Of a DNA stretch of 57,776 bases, positions 25,826 through 35,211 are shown in pieces (the stretch's first letter is position 1; each line of letters starts with the position of its first letter). The stretch comes from Sandaracinus sp. (GTDB lineage Bacteria > Myxococcota_A > Polyangia > Polyangiales > Houyiibacteriaceae). The position numbers were made by a program, and so were the translations under genes. The notes beneath the pieces are model-generated. The model did no database searches, had not been told where the DNA came from, and saw only the letters and a program-made list of their open reading frames with translations. Where the stretch lies: assembly GCA_002699025.1 (NCBI GenBank), contig PABA01000179.1, positions 1 through 57,776 of the forward strand, in the 5' to 3' direction.

Positions 25826-27558
25826 AGAGCCCCTTCGAGCTCCTGAGCGAGTACCCGCTGCGCCTGCCGCGGCTCCGCCCCTACGTGCCCTCGCCGGACG
25901 ACCCGGCGATCTTCTGGTTCAACAGCGAGCGCAAGGACATCGTCCGCGAGGTCGTCGACCGGGTCGTGCGCGGCCACGGCGGGGGCGGCGGGCCCGGCGC
26001 GGACGGCCGGCGCCTCGAGCTGATGCTCAACGACACGGCGCTGAACGAGGTCCGGCGCCTCGAGCGCCAGCGCGACTCGGAGGCGAAGGAGCAGCTCCCG
26101 TTCTACCGGAGCCTCACGCGGCGCATCGCCCGGATGAGCGACGGGGAGAAGCGCGAGGCCGCCCGGACCATCGTCCAGCGCTACGCCCGCGACGTCGCCG
26201 GCAACTTCGACCCGCGCGTCTACAACCTCGCCAAGCACGCCGTGCCGCGCCTGCTCACGGGCGTGATGCGCCCCTCGAGCCTCCCCGAGGAGCTCCTCCC
26301 GACCGGCGGCGGCTCGATCATGGAGCGCCTGCTCCGCATCGAGGGCGATCTCGAGCGCCTCTCCGCGCTCCAGCGCATCGGCACGCTCGTCTACGTGCCC
26401 ACGCACTCGTCGAACCTCGACTCGATCGTCCTCGGCCGCGCCCTCGAGGTCGCGGGCCTCAGCCCGGTGATCTACGGCGCGGGCAAGAACCTCTTCACGA
26501 ACCCGATCATCAGCTTCTTCATGCACAACCTCGGCGCCTACCGCGTCGACCGGCGCATCAGCGCGCGGGTCTACAAGGAGGTGCTGAAGACCTACTCGCA
26601 GGTGATGATCGAGCGGGGCTACCACTCGCTCTTCTTCCCGGGCGGGACGCGGAGCCGGAGCAACCTGATCGAGTCGCACCTCAAGCTCGGCCTCGCCGGG
26701 AGCGCCGTCCGCGCCTTCGCGAACAACCGGGTGCACGGCGTCGACCGGAACGTCTTCTTCGTGCCGACCACCATCAACTACGAGCTCGTGCTCGAGGGCG
26801 AGACGCTCGTCGAGGACTGGCTCAAGGAGGAGGGGCGCGCGCGCTACATCATCGAGGACGACGAGTTCTCGCAGCTCGACCGCTGGATCGCCTTCTTCCG
26901 GAAGCTCGTCGGCCTCGAGGCGGCCTGCATCATCCGCTTCGGCGCGCCCCTCGACCCCTTCGGCAACCCGGTCGACCAGGCGGGCCGCTCCGTCGCGCCG
27001 GGCGGGCGCACCATCGACCCGGGCACCTACGTGATGAAGGGCGGGCGCCCGGTGAACGACGCGGCCCGCGACGCCGCCTACACGCGCGAGCTCGGCGAGG
27101 TGCTGGTCGAGCGCTACCGGCGCGAGACGGTGGTCATGGCGACGGCGGTGGTGGCGCACGTGCTCTACCGGCACCTGGTCGCCGAGACGCCGGGGCTGGA
27201 CGTCTTCGCGCGCCTGAGGCTCCGGGGCGAGGTCGCCGTGCCGCGGGAGGCGCTGCTCGCGGAGGTCGGGGCGACGCGGGAGCGGCTGGTGGAGCTCGAG
27301 CGCGAAGGGCGGCTCCATCTCAGCGAGGGGCTCCGGCGCGCCAGCCCGGCGGAGGTCGTCGAGCGCGCCCTCGCGGTCTGGAACGGCTATCACGCGCGCA
27401 TCGCCGCGCGGGATCTGGGCGACCGGATCACGGCGGAGGATCCGACGCTCCTGCTCTACTACCAGAACCGGCTCGTGCCCTTCGCGACGGAGCTCGTCAC
27501 GGACGCGGCGCATGCGGAGGCGGCGCGGGAGATCCACACGATCGGAGCGGTGCGATGA
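25822..27558 (+). CDS. PlsB-like glycerol-3-phosphate/lysophosphatidate acyltransferase family protein
   Basis: A 578-residue acyltransferase. The acceptor motif HSSNLDS (HX4D) is near 193, followed by the phosphate-binding block FFPGGTRSRSN near 275, and VFFVPTTINYE, as in PlsB and DHAPAT relatives. It is shorter than E. coli PlsB (807). It starts within the stop of the GS-family gene and ends within the start of the GpsA-like gene, both ATGA, so all three should be made together. Likely reaction: acylation of sn-1 of glycerol phosphate or a related alcohol. Strong mixed G/C codon bias shows no sign of transfer. Confidence 0.88.
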   Translation: MKSPFELLSEYPLRLPRLRPYVPSPDDPAIFWFNSERKDIVREVVDRVVRGHGGGGGPGADGRRLELMLNDTALNEVRRLERQRDSEAKEQLPFYRSLTRRIARMSDGEKREAARTIVQRYARDVAGNFDPRVYNLAKHAVPRLLTGVMRPSSLPEELLPTGGGSIMERLLRIEGDLERLSALQRIGTLVYVPTHSSNLDSIVLGRALEVAGLSPVIYGAGKNLFTNPIISFFMHNLGAYRVDRRISARVYKEVLKTYSQVMIERGYHSLFFPGGTRSRSNLIESHLKLGLAGSAVRAFANNRVHGVDRNVFFVPTTINYELVLEGETLVEDWLKEEGRARYIIEDDEFSQLDRWIAFFRKLVGLEAACIIRFGAPLDPFGNPVDQAGRSVAPGGRTIDPGTYVMKGGRPVNDAARDAAYTRELGEVLVERYRRETVVMATAVVAHVLYRHLVAETPGLDVFARLRLRGEVAVPREALLAEVGATRERLVELEREGRLHLSEGLRRASPAEVVERALAVWNGYHARIAARDLGDRITAEDPTLLLYYQNRLVPFATELVTDAAHAEAAREIHTIGAVR

Positions 27559-28502
27559 GCGGCGTGAGCGAGGGCCGGGCGCCGGTCGCCGTCGTGGGCG
27601 GCGGCGGCTTCGGCCAGGGGATCGCCCGGGCGGCGGCGCGGCAGGGCCTCGAGGTGCTGCTCTGGAGCCGGAGCCCGCGGAACCTCGAGGGCGTGAAGGA
27701 CACGACGAGCTTCGTGGAGGTCGCGCGGGCCGGGCTGATCTTCCTCGCCGTGCCCTCGCCCTTCGTCGAGGCCGTCGCGGGCGAGATGGGCCAGCAGCTC
27801 GACGGACGCCACTACCTCGTCCACGTCTCGCGCGGGCTCGTCGGGGACGCCCTCGAGCCGATCTCGCTGGCGCTGAGGCGGGTGACGCCCTGTCGGCGCG
27901 TGGGCGCGCTGGGCGGGCCGCTCGTCGCGGAGGCGCTCCGGGACGGGACCCCGAGCGGCGCCGTCGTCGGGACGCACTTCCCCGAGGTCGCCGACGCCGT
28001 GCGCGCGGCCCTCGGGAGCGAGGCGCTCCGGCTCTACGACACGATGGACCTCGTCGGCGTCGAGGTGGCCTCGGCCATGGTCGGGCTGCTCGCGCTGGGC
28101 GTCGGCTACGGGCGGGCGGCCGGCGCCGGGCCGGCGGCGCTCGCGCTCGTGCTCACGCGGGGCATGGCCGAGGCGGCGCGGCTCGCGCCCTCGCTGGGGG
28201 CCGACCCCCAGACGCTCAGCGGCCTGGCGGGGCACGGCGATCTGCTGGCCGTGATGGCGGGCGACGAGCGGCCCGAGGTGCGCCTCGGCCGGGCGCTGGC
28301 CGAGGGGCGATCGCTCGACGAAGCGGCCCGGGAGGCGGGCGCGCACATCGAGGGCGTGAAGCTCGCCAGCCGGCTGGCGGCCCACGCGGAGCGGCTCGGG
28401 CTCGAGGCGCCGATCTGCCGAACGATCGTCGACGTGCTCGAGGGCACGCCGGCGCAGGATGCCATCCGCGCTCTCATGGCGCGGGACGCGGGGACGGAGT
28501 AG
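27555..28502 (+). CDS. GpsA-like dehydrogenase with altered active site
   Basis: A 315-residue NAD(P)-binding protein of the glycerol-3-phosphate dehydrogenase family. The Rossmann motif VAVVGGGGFGQG, VPSPFVEAV, VGALGGPLVAEAL and GLAGHGDL all match GpsA. Two conserved lysines are missing: the TKGLE-type segment reads VSRGLV, and where GpsA has GGAVKNVIAI this protein has ASAMVGLLAL; the following substrate loop NARTALITRG reads AALALVLTRG. It may therefore use another substrate or be inactive. It is coupled to the acyltransferase gene by ATGA, so a role in glycerolipid chemistry is still implied. Confidence 0.85.
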   Translation: MSGVSEGRAPVAVVGGGGFGQGIARAAARQGLEVLLWSRSPRNLEGVKDTTSFVEVARAGLIFLAVPSPFVEAVAGEMGQQLDGRHYLVHVSRGLVGDALEPISLALRRVTPCRRVGALGGPLVAEALRDGTPSGAVVGTHFPEVADAVRAALGSEALRLYDTMDLVGVEVASAMVGLLALGVGYGRAAGAGPAALALVLTRGMAEAARLAPSLGADPQTLSGLAGHGDLLAVMAGDERPEVRLGRALAEGRSLDEAAREAGAHIEGVKLASRLAAHAERLGLEAPICRTIVDVLEGTPAQDAIRALMARDAGTE

Positions 28503-28512
28503 GGGTGACCCG

Positions 28513-29688
28513 ATGAGCGACGAATCGAACGCGACGAAGCCGGTGGTGTGGAGCTTTCCCACGCGGCTGATCTTCGGAGCCGGCGCGCGCGCCGAGCTGC
28601 CCGTCGAGGTGAAGGCGCTCGGCGGCACGAAGGTGCTCGTGGTGACCGACCCGGGCGTGAACGGCGCGGGGCTCGTCGAGCCGCTCGTCGAGGCGCTGGA
28701 GCAGGCCGGCATCGGCGCGGCCGTCTTCGACGGGGTCAGCTCGAACCCGCTCGAGAGCGAGCTCCACGCGGCGACCTCGGCCTACCGGGACGCCGACGCG
28801 GACGCGATCGTCGCGGTCGGCGGCGGGAGCCCGCTGGACGTGGGCAAGCTGGTGAAGCTGACGGCGACGCACCCGATGCCGCTGGCCCAGTACGACGACG
28901 CGCTGGACGGCTGGAAGCACATCACCAAGCCGATGCCGCCGATGATCGCGATCCCGACGACGGCGGGCACGGGGAGCGAGGTCGGCCGGGCCGGCGTCGT
29001 GACGTTGCAGGCGACGCACAAGAAGACCGTGATCTTCGCGCCGGCGCTCATGCCGAACGCGGCGATCCTGGACCCGGAGCTGACCGTCGGGCTGCCGCCG
29101 CGGACGACGGCGGCGACGGGCATCGACGCGCTCACGCATTGCGTGGAGGCGTACCTGGCGACGGGGGATCACCCCATGGCCGACGCGATCGCCTTCGCGG
29201 GGATCGAGCTGGTCGCCAAGCACCTCGAGACGGCGGTGCACGACGGCAAGGATCTCGAGGCGCGGGGGGCCATGCTGAAGGCGGCGATGATGGGGGCGGT
29301 GGCGTTCCAGAAGGGGCTCGGGGCGTGCCACGCGCTCGCGCACCCGCTGGGGGCCGAGTACGACCTGCACCACGGGCTGGCGAACGCGCTCTGCCTGCCG
29401 GCCGTGCTCGACTTCAACCGGAGCGCCGTGCCCGAGCGGGTGGCGCAGGTGGCGAAGCTGCTCGGCGCGCGGGGTGACGACACGGAGACGCTGGCCTTCG
29501 AGTGCTCGGGCGCCGTGCGAGCGCTGCGGAAGAAGGTCGGCCTGCCCGACGGGCTCGAGGCCGTGGACGTGCCCGAGGACGGGCTCGAGAAGATCGCGAA
29601 GCTGGCGATGGACGACGCCAGCCACCGGACGAACCCGAGGCCGTGCACGGAGGAGGACATGCTGAGCCTCCTGAAGGCGTCCTTCTAG
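28513..29688 (+). CDS. iron-containing (group III) alcohol dehydrogenase
   Basis: A 391-residue NAD(P)-linked alcohol dehydrogenase. Family motifs are VGGGSPLDVGK near 120, IPTTAGTGSEV near 150, and the metal ligands in GIDALTHCVEAY (Asp, His) and HALAHPLGAEYDLHHGLAN (two His). All four ligands are present. It follows the GpsA-like gene by 10 bases and is presumably the last operon gene; a hairpin lies 29 bases after its stop. It could interconvert an aldehyde and alcohol used as acyl acceptor, or a hydroxyacid; the substrate cannot be told. Confidence 0.9.
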   Translation: MSDESNATKPVVWSFPTRLIFGAGARAELPVEVKALGGTKVLVVTDPGVNGAGLVEPLVEALEQAGIGAAVFDGVSSNPLESELHAATSAYRDADADAIVAVGGGSPLDVGKLVKLTATHPMPLAQYDDALDGWKHITKPMPPMIAIPTTAGTGSEVGRAGVVTLQATHKKTVIFAPALMPNAAILDPELTVGLPPRTTAATGIDALTHCVEAYLATGDHPMADAIAFAGIELVAKHLETAVHDGKDLEARGAMLKAAMMGAVAFQKGLGACHALAHPLGAEYDLHHGLANALCLPAVLDFNRSAVPERVAQVAKLLGARGDDTETLAFECSGAVRALRKKVGLPDGLEAVDVPEDGLEKIAKLAMDDASHRTNPRPCTEEDMLSLLKASF

Positions 29689-29717
29689 GAGTGGGCAGCC
29701 TCGAGGAGCGGGCAGCG

Positions 29718-29738
29718 CCGGGGCGCCAGACGCCCCGG
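29718..29738 (+). terminator. GC hairpin after the GS/PlsB/GpsA/ADH operon
   Basis: CCGGGGCG, loop CCAGA, CGCCCCGG: a perfect 8-base stem 29 bases after the dehydrogenase stop. No T run follows. Confidence 0.5.
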
Positions 29739-29942
29739 GGGCGGGACGAGCCCCTCTCGCGCGGCCTCTCTCGCCCAGCCCCTCTCGCCCAGCCCTGACC
29801 CTCGAGACGGCACCACCGCTCCGTGGCTCGCGGATGGACGACCTGCGCCCGTCGCGCTCCACGCTCCGCCCCGCGCCGAGGTGCCAGACACCCTCCGAGG
29901 GCGAGCCGACGTCTTCCGAATGACGTGAGCAGACCGAAGCGA

Positions 29943-29948
29943 TAGGGT
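29943..29948 (+). promoter_or_regulatory. -10-like box TAGGGT, CDF gene
   Basis: TAGGGT ends 7 bases before the ATG at 29956. The rest of the 29689-29955 gap holds a short CCCTCTCGC-type repeat and no gene. Confidence 0.4.
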
Positions 29949-29955
29949 CCGCGCG

Positions 29956-30957
29956 ATGGCCGCCGACTCGAAGTCCTCGGTCGTTGCCGCGCTCTTCGGC
30001 AACACCGTCATCATGATCGCGAAGTTCGTCGCGTTCTTCGTCACCGGCTCCGGGGCGATGTTCGCGGAGGCGATCCACACGCTCGCCGACGTCGGAAACC
30101 AGGCGCTCCTGCTCCTCGGCATCGTGCGCTCGGGGCGGGAGCCGAACGAGGTCTACAACTACGGGCACGGCCAGGAGCGCTTCGTCTGGGCGCTGATCAG
30201 CGCGGTCGGCATCTTCTTCCTCGGCTGCGGCGTCACGCTCGCGCACGGCATCGAGGCGCTGATCCACCCGGAGGAGATGCCGCCGCACGATCTGACCTGG
30301 GCGCTCGGCGTGCTCGGGGGGTCGCTGCTCATCGAGGGCTACGTCTTCGTCTACGCCTTCATCGGGTTGAAGAAGACGGCGGCCGGGCGGCCCTTCGCGA
30401 AGTTCCTCCGGGACGAGGCGGATCCGGCGGCGGTGGCCGTGCTCCTCGAGGACTTCGCCGCCTGCCTGGGCGTCGTGCTGGCGCTCGCCTCGATCGGTCT
30501 GACGAAGCTGACCGGCGAGGCCTACTGGGACTCGATCGGCTCGATCCTCATCGGCCTCCTCCTCGGGGGCGTGGCCATCTGGCTGACGTTCCGCAACCGC
30601 GAGCTCCTCATCGGGCGGGCGGCGCCGAAGAAGGCGCGGCTGGCGATCCGGAAGGCCATCGAGTCGATGCCTTCCGTGGAGGGGATCGTGCGGCTGAAGA
30701 GCCGGGTGATCGACACGGAGACCTACGACGTGCTCGTGGAGCTCGAGTTCGACGGGGAGAAGCTCGCCGAGCAGTTCGAGGACGAGCTGAAGGCGCGCTG
30801 GGACGCGGGCTTCGAGGACTTCGAGGCGTTCTATGCGTTCGAGAAGAAGTTCGCCGACGACGTGGTCGAGCTGCTCGGGGACAAGGTCGACACGATCGAG
30901 AAGAAGATCAGCGCGGCCGTGCCCGAGGTGAAGCACATCGACGTCGAGCCCGACTGA
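29956..30957 (+). CDS. cation diffusion facilitator family transporter
   Basis: Inner-membrane divalent-metal/proton antiporter, 333 residues, six helices. The first metal site is in helix 2, EAIHTLADVGNQ, and the second acidic site in helix 5, LLEDFAACLG. The sequence is closer to the SLC30A9/ZnT9-type branch (AEAIHTLAD-NQ) than to FieF, so the metal and direction are not certain; zinc, manganese or iron are candidates. A cytoplasmic C-terminal domain follows from about 235. It stands alone with a TAGGGT box 7 bases upstream of its ATG. Confidence 0.9.
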   Translation: MAADSKSSVVAALFGNTVIMIAKFVAFFVTGSGAMFAEAIHTLADVGNQALLLLGIVRSGREPNEVYNYGHGQERFVWALISAVGIFFLGCGVTLAHGIEALIHPEEMPPHDLTWALGVLGGSLLIEGYVFVYAFIGLKKTAAGRPFAKFLRDEADPAAVAVLLEDFAACLGVVLALASIGLTKLTGEAYWDSIGSILIGLLLGGVAIWLTFRNRELLIGRAAPKKARLAIRKAIESMPSVEGIVRLKSRVIDTETYDVLVELEFDGEKLAEQFEDELKARWDAGFEDFEAFYAFEKKFADDVVELLGDKVDTIEKKISAAVPEVKHIDVEPD

Positions 30958-31041
30958 GGCTCGAGCGCGCCGCCCGGAGCCGTGTGGCGCCTCGGCCGGT
31001 GGTGGCCCCCCTCGATCCGCGTCCGGCTCTCGGGCGTCGCC

Positions 31042-34000
31042 TCAGGCCCGCGCGCGGCCGTGCACGCAGCGCTCGCGGGCTGCCCGATCGTGGCGCCGGA
31101 GCTGGGCGCGGCGGAGCCCACGGAGGAGCTCGCCGTTCCAGATCGCCGGCAGCGGCGCCTCGTCGAGCCGGCCCGCGATCGGGTGCTCGTAGTCGACGGG
31201 CCGCACGGCGCCGTCGGGATCGATGGCGACCTGCTCCCAGGCCATGCGGCAGGGCCGGAAGGCGGCGCGGTTGGCGAAGTCGTCGGCCTCGCGGAAGGCG
31301 CGCTCTGCCGGTCCGTCCTGGACGCAGAGGCACGCGCTCGGGCTCGCGAGGTGGTCGACGAGCGTCACGCCGCTCCCCTCGAGGGCCGCGCGGAGGGCGG
31401 CCATGGCGTCTCGCACGGCGGCGCCCCGCGGGTCGACGAAGAGCTCGCGGGCCGGCTGGTTCACGGGCGCCGTCTCCTCGATCTTCAACCAGTCGACGCC
31501 GAGGGCGACGGCGCGCCGCCCGAGGGCGACCAGCTCGGGCAGGAGCCGCGTGGTCAGCACGGCCGAGAGGCCGACGCGCAGGTCCGCGCCCCGCTCGCGC
31601 GCCGTCACGGCGCCCTCCACGTGCGCGAGGAGCCGGTCCATGCGGCTGCCGAGGCGCACCAGCTCCTGGGTCTCGCGCGTCGCGCCGTCGACGCTGATCG
31701 CGAGGCTGGTCACGCCGTGGTCGACGAGCTCGCGAGCGTGTCCGGGTCCAGGCGGCGACCGTTCGTGAGCAGGTGCACGTCGAGGCGCCCGGGTCGGCCC
31801 GCGCGGGCCTGCTGGATCGTGGCGAGCGTCTCGAAGAAGCGCCCGTGCACGAGCGACTCGCCGCCGTGCGAGAGACCCACGTAGCGCGCCCCGGCGAAGG
31901 CCTCGCGGAGCGCGTCGAGCACCCAGGGCGCCATGTCGCGGGCGCTTCCGTCCGCCGTGCGCGCGGGCGCGCCGGTGATGCAGTGCACGCAGCGGAGGTT
32001 GCAGCGCTCGGTGAGCGTCAGATAGAGGCGCGAGGGCAGCGCCGGGCACTCGTCCCAGCCCTCGACGAAGGCCTCGGCGGCGACCCGCGGGCCCTCTTCG
32101 TGCACCGCCTCGAAGAGCTCCCGCGCCTCCCTCGACGCCTCCCGCGCGAGGGCCGCGCCGCTCTTCGGTCCGAGCCAGAGCGCCCCCTCCTCGATCCGCG
32201 CCTCGCCGGCCACCAGCAGCAGGCGGCCCTGGGGCGGCGCGCCCCCCGGGAGCGGCAGGCGCACCTCGCCCTCGCCGCGGTGGAGCGCGACGTCGACCGT
32301 CTCCTCTCCGGCCCGCCGCCGAAAGCCCGCGACCTCTGCGTGCCCCCAGTCGAGGGCCAGCTCGTCACCGCGCCGGAGCGCCGCGCTCGCTCGCCGGAGC
32401 GCGAGCCCGCCCTTCACGAGCGCGAGCGTCGTGGCGTCCCAGGAGGTCCGATCCCAGGGCATGGGCATGCGGTCGGGCCAGGCGTCCTCGAAGCCGCGCT
32501 CGGGCGCGTCGCTCGCCAGGCCGATCTCGTCGCCGTAGAGGAGCGCCGGCACCTCCGGCCGGGTCAGCACGGCGAGCTGCTCGAGGCGCGCGAGGCGCCG
32601 GTCGCCGACGCGGCTGAGCGTGCGCACCTGGTCGTGGGTCGCCGAGAAGCCGAGGCGCGTATGCCCCTCGCTCCGCCGCGCGCGTCGCCGCAGCCAGGCG
32701 GCGCGGGTCGCCTCGGGGGAGGCGCCGCGCTCGAGGAAGCCGCGGAGCGCCTCCTGCGCGAGGAAGTCCGTGCCCGCGTCGAGGAGCCCATCGGTCCAGC
32801 TCTCGACGTGGTCCGAGGTGATCTCGCCGAAGACCACGGCGTCGGCCCGCTCGCCGCGGACGGCGCGGACGATCTCCGCGAGGAGCGCCTTCGGGAGCTC
32901 GGCGGCGGCGTCCACGCGGAAGCCGTCCACGCCGAAGCGCGCCCAGCGGCGGAAGACGTCGACGACGAAGGCGCGCGCCCCGGCGTCGTCGAGGTTCAGC
33001 AGCGGCTCGCGCCAGGCGCCCTTCTGGTAGTAGCGGTAGCCCGGCTCGAGGCCCTCCGTGAAGGGGTGGGCGTAGATCTCGAACCAGGAGAAGAAGGGCG
33101 AGGCCGGGCCGCGGTCGCGGACGTCGAGGAACTCGGGCAGCTCGCGGCTGACGTGCGTGGCGGGGACGTCGAGGAGCACGCGGAGCCCGCGCGCATGCGC
33201 CGCGTCGACGAAGGCGCGGAGGGCCGGCTCGCCGCCGAGCGCCGCGTCGACGCGATCGAAGCCGTGCACGTCGTAGCGATGCGCCGAGCCGGAGGCGAAG
33301 ACCGGCGTGAGGTGCACGGCGCCGACGCCGAGCTCGGCGAGGTGGTCGAGGCCCTCCCGGGCGCCCTCGAGGTCGCCGCCCCGGCGCGCCTGCTCGTCCT
33401 CGGGGGCCGCGCCCCAGCCGCCGCCGGCGCGCCGGAAGCGGTCGACGAAGACCGTGTAGACGCTGGCGTCCTTCCACCACTCGGGCACGCCCGAGCGGAG
33501 GGCGCGCCGCTCCACGGAGAACGCCTCGCCGGCCCCGCGCCCCACGAGCGCGCCGCCCGCCCGGAAGAGGTAGTGGAGCGCCCGCGCGCCGGCCGGGAGC
33601 GTGCGCTCGAAGATCCGGTGCTCGTTCGTCTCGGCGACCGGCTCCATGGCCGCCTCGCGCCAGCCGTGCCCCTCGTCCCAGCGAAGGGCGAGCCCCTCGC
33701 CGGCGCCGCGGCGGAGGCCGGCGCGCACCGTGACGCGGCCGTCGTCCCGCGCGAAGAGCCAGGGCGCGGCCGGCGCGTGGAGCACGGGCTCCGGCGTGCC
33801 GCCGACGACCAGCGCGCTGTTCCGATGGCCGCCCTCGGCGACCGTGCGCGGGTTCGCCGGGTCGAGGTGCCAGCTCCGGTCCGCGTGCTGGAGCTTGTAG
33901 GCGTAGACGCCGGGCCCGAGCTCGAGCTCGGCCTCGAAGGCGCCGTCGCCCGCGCGCCGAAGCGGCACCGGATCGCTCCACGCCTTCACTTCGCCGCGTA

Positions 34001-34070
34001 GCTCGACCCACTCGAGGCCGGGCAGGGGCGGCGGGGCGTAGCGGAAGAGGATCCGGTGCCGGGTGCGCAT
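31042..34070 (-). CDS. GH13 alpha-amylase fused to radical SAM domain, interrupted by an apparent frameshift
   Basis: About 1009 codons if the frame is restored. Residues 1-95 resemble a CBM48-like beta domain. The GH13 barrel (about 170-600) has DVPATH, FRVDAAAE (nucleophile Asp near 385), VVFGEI (acid/base Glu near 413) and SATHDQ. From about 680 a radical SAM domain begins, with CNLRCVHC near 691. Translation in that frame stops at 31710. The downstream part continues in another frame (ELVDHGVTSLAISVDGATRE ... CRMAWEQVAIDPDGAVRPV, SPASM-like) to a stop at 31042. Adding one base at about 31731 joins the two seamlessly (DTLA-ELVDHG). It may be a sequencing error or real decay. It follows the CBM21-like gene by 23 bases in a probable operon. 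Confidence 0.82.
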
Positions 34071-34093
34071 CGTGCTCGTCCCCTCCGGCGGGC

Positions 34094-35143
34094 TCAGTCG
34101 GCCTTGCGGACCTGGTAGTTCCGGCCGGCGTTGTTGTCCCAGACCTCGCGCGGCGTCGCGCCCTCGGCGAAGCCGTGGCGGTAGACGATGGCGTACTCGA
34201 AGACCTCGGCCGGGCCCTCGACGTCCACCTCGAGGCGCCACTGCTCATAGTCGGCGACGCCGTCGATCACCGCGCCGATCGGGCCGACGTAGTAGAAGGC
34301 GTTCTTCTCGCCGTCGCCCATGCGGAAGGTGTTCACCGTCTCCCAGCCGTCGGTGGTCCAGACCATCTCGAGCTGCTTGTCCCAGTCGAGGTTGGCGACG
34401 CGGAAGTCGAGCGTGCCCTGGACGCCCTGCTCGCTCACCTCGAGCCCCTGGTCCGGGGACCAGTAGCGCGAGAGGATCGACCAGGGGCCGATCGACGCCG
34501 GGTAGAGGTCGCCGCCGTTGTCGTCGACGAAGGTGCGCTTGCGCCACTCGCCGGCGCCCTCGTCCCAGTACCAGGTGCCGTCCTCGTACCAGGCGTCGAA
34601 GGTCAGCAGGCTGCCCTCCCAGGAGCGCACCTTCACGGGCACGTGCCACTCCTCGCGGCCGTCCTCGAAGGTGCGCACGTAGTAGCCGTTCGCCGTGCGC
34701 GGCGCGTGGTAGCCCGGGAGCCGGTAGACGACGCCGACCTTCTTGTCCTCGAGGTGCGCCGAGGGGGTCGGCTCGACGAAGAGCTGGATGAGGTACTCGT
34801 AGTCCGTGCAGCCGCCGCGGAAGCCGCAGCCGGTGGTCTGCGTCCAGTAGACGCCGTCGTAGCGGACCATGTGCGTGTTGCGCTCGCCGCGCTCCTGGGC
34901 CCACGAGCGCACGCTGCTGTTGATCAGCGCCTCTTCGCTCGAGCCGACGACCTCCCCCGCGCAGCCGCCGACCAGGAGCTGGCCGCTCGAGAGGCCGATG
35001 GCGCCGGCGGCCGTGGCGGCCCGCGCGAGGCGACCGCCGCGGCGGAAGCGCCGCATCATCCACTCGATGGCCTCGCCGAAGCTCGACGTCTCCTCGGCGC
35101 GCCCGGGCGCCTCGGCGCCGTCTCCGTTCGTTCGATAGATCAT
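34094..35143 (-). CDS. lipoprotein with CBM21-like starch-binding C-terminus
   Basis: A 349-residue exported protein. The N-terminus has a basic region (MMRRFRRGGR), a hydrophobic stretch and a lipobox-like VGGC near residue 62, so Tat or late lipoprotein export is likely. The body is rich in Trp, Tyr and Gly, and the last residues, VWDNNAGRNYQV, match the WDNN-G-NY signature of CBM21/CBM53 modules that bind starch or glycogen. The first half has a related aromatic-rich beta pattern and may be another binding module. Located 23 bases upstream of the amylase fusion and read in the same direction, it probably holds starch at the surface. The ATG at 35143 is preferred to one 14 codons upstream. 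Confidence 0.7.
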   Translation of the reverse strand: MIYRTNGDGAEAPGRAEETSSFGEAIEWMMRRFRRGGRLARAATAAGAIGLSSGQLLVGGCAGEVVGSSEEALINSSVRSWAQERGERNTHMVRYDGVYWTQTTGCGFRGGCTDYEYLIQLFVEPTPSAHLEDKKVGVVYRLPGYHAPRTANGYYVRTFEDGREEWHVPVKVRSWEGSLLTFDAWYEDGTWYWDEGAGEWRKRTFVDDNGGDLYPASIGPWSILSRYWSPDQGLEVSEQGVQGTLDFRVANLDWDKQLEMVWTTDGWETVNTFRMGDGEKNAFYYVGPIGAVIDGVADYEQWRLEVDVEGPAEVFEYAIVYRHGFAEGATPREVWDNNAGRNYQVRKAD

Positions 35144-35211
35144 GCCCAACCGTCTCGATGAGGCGGGGACTCCCCCGCGTTCCAACCGGCTCTCTCGACC
35201 GGCCCGATGGT

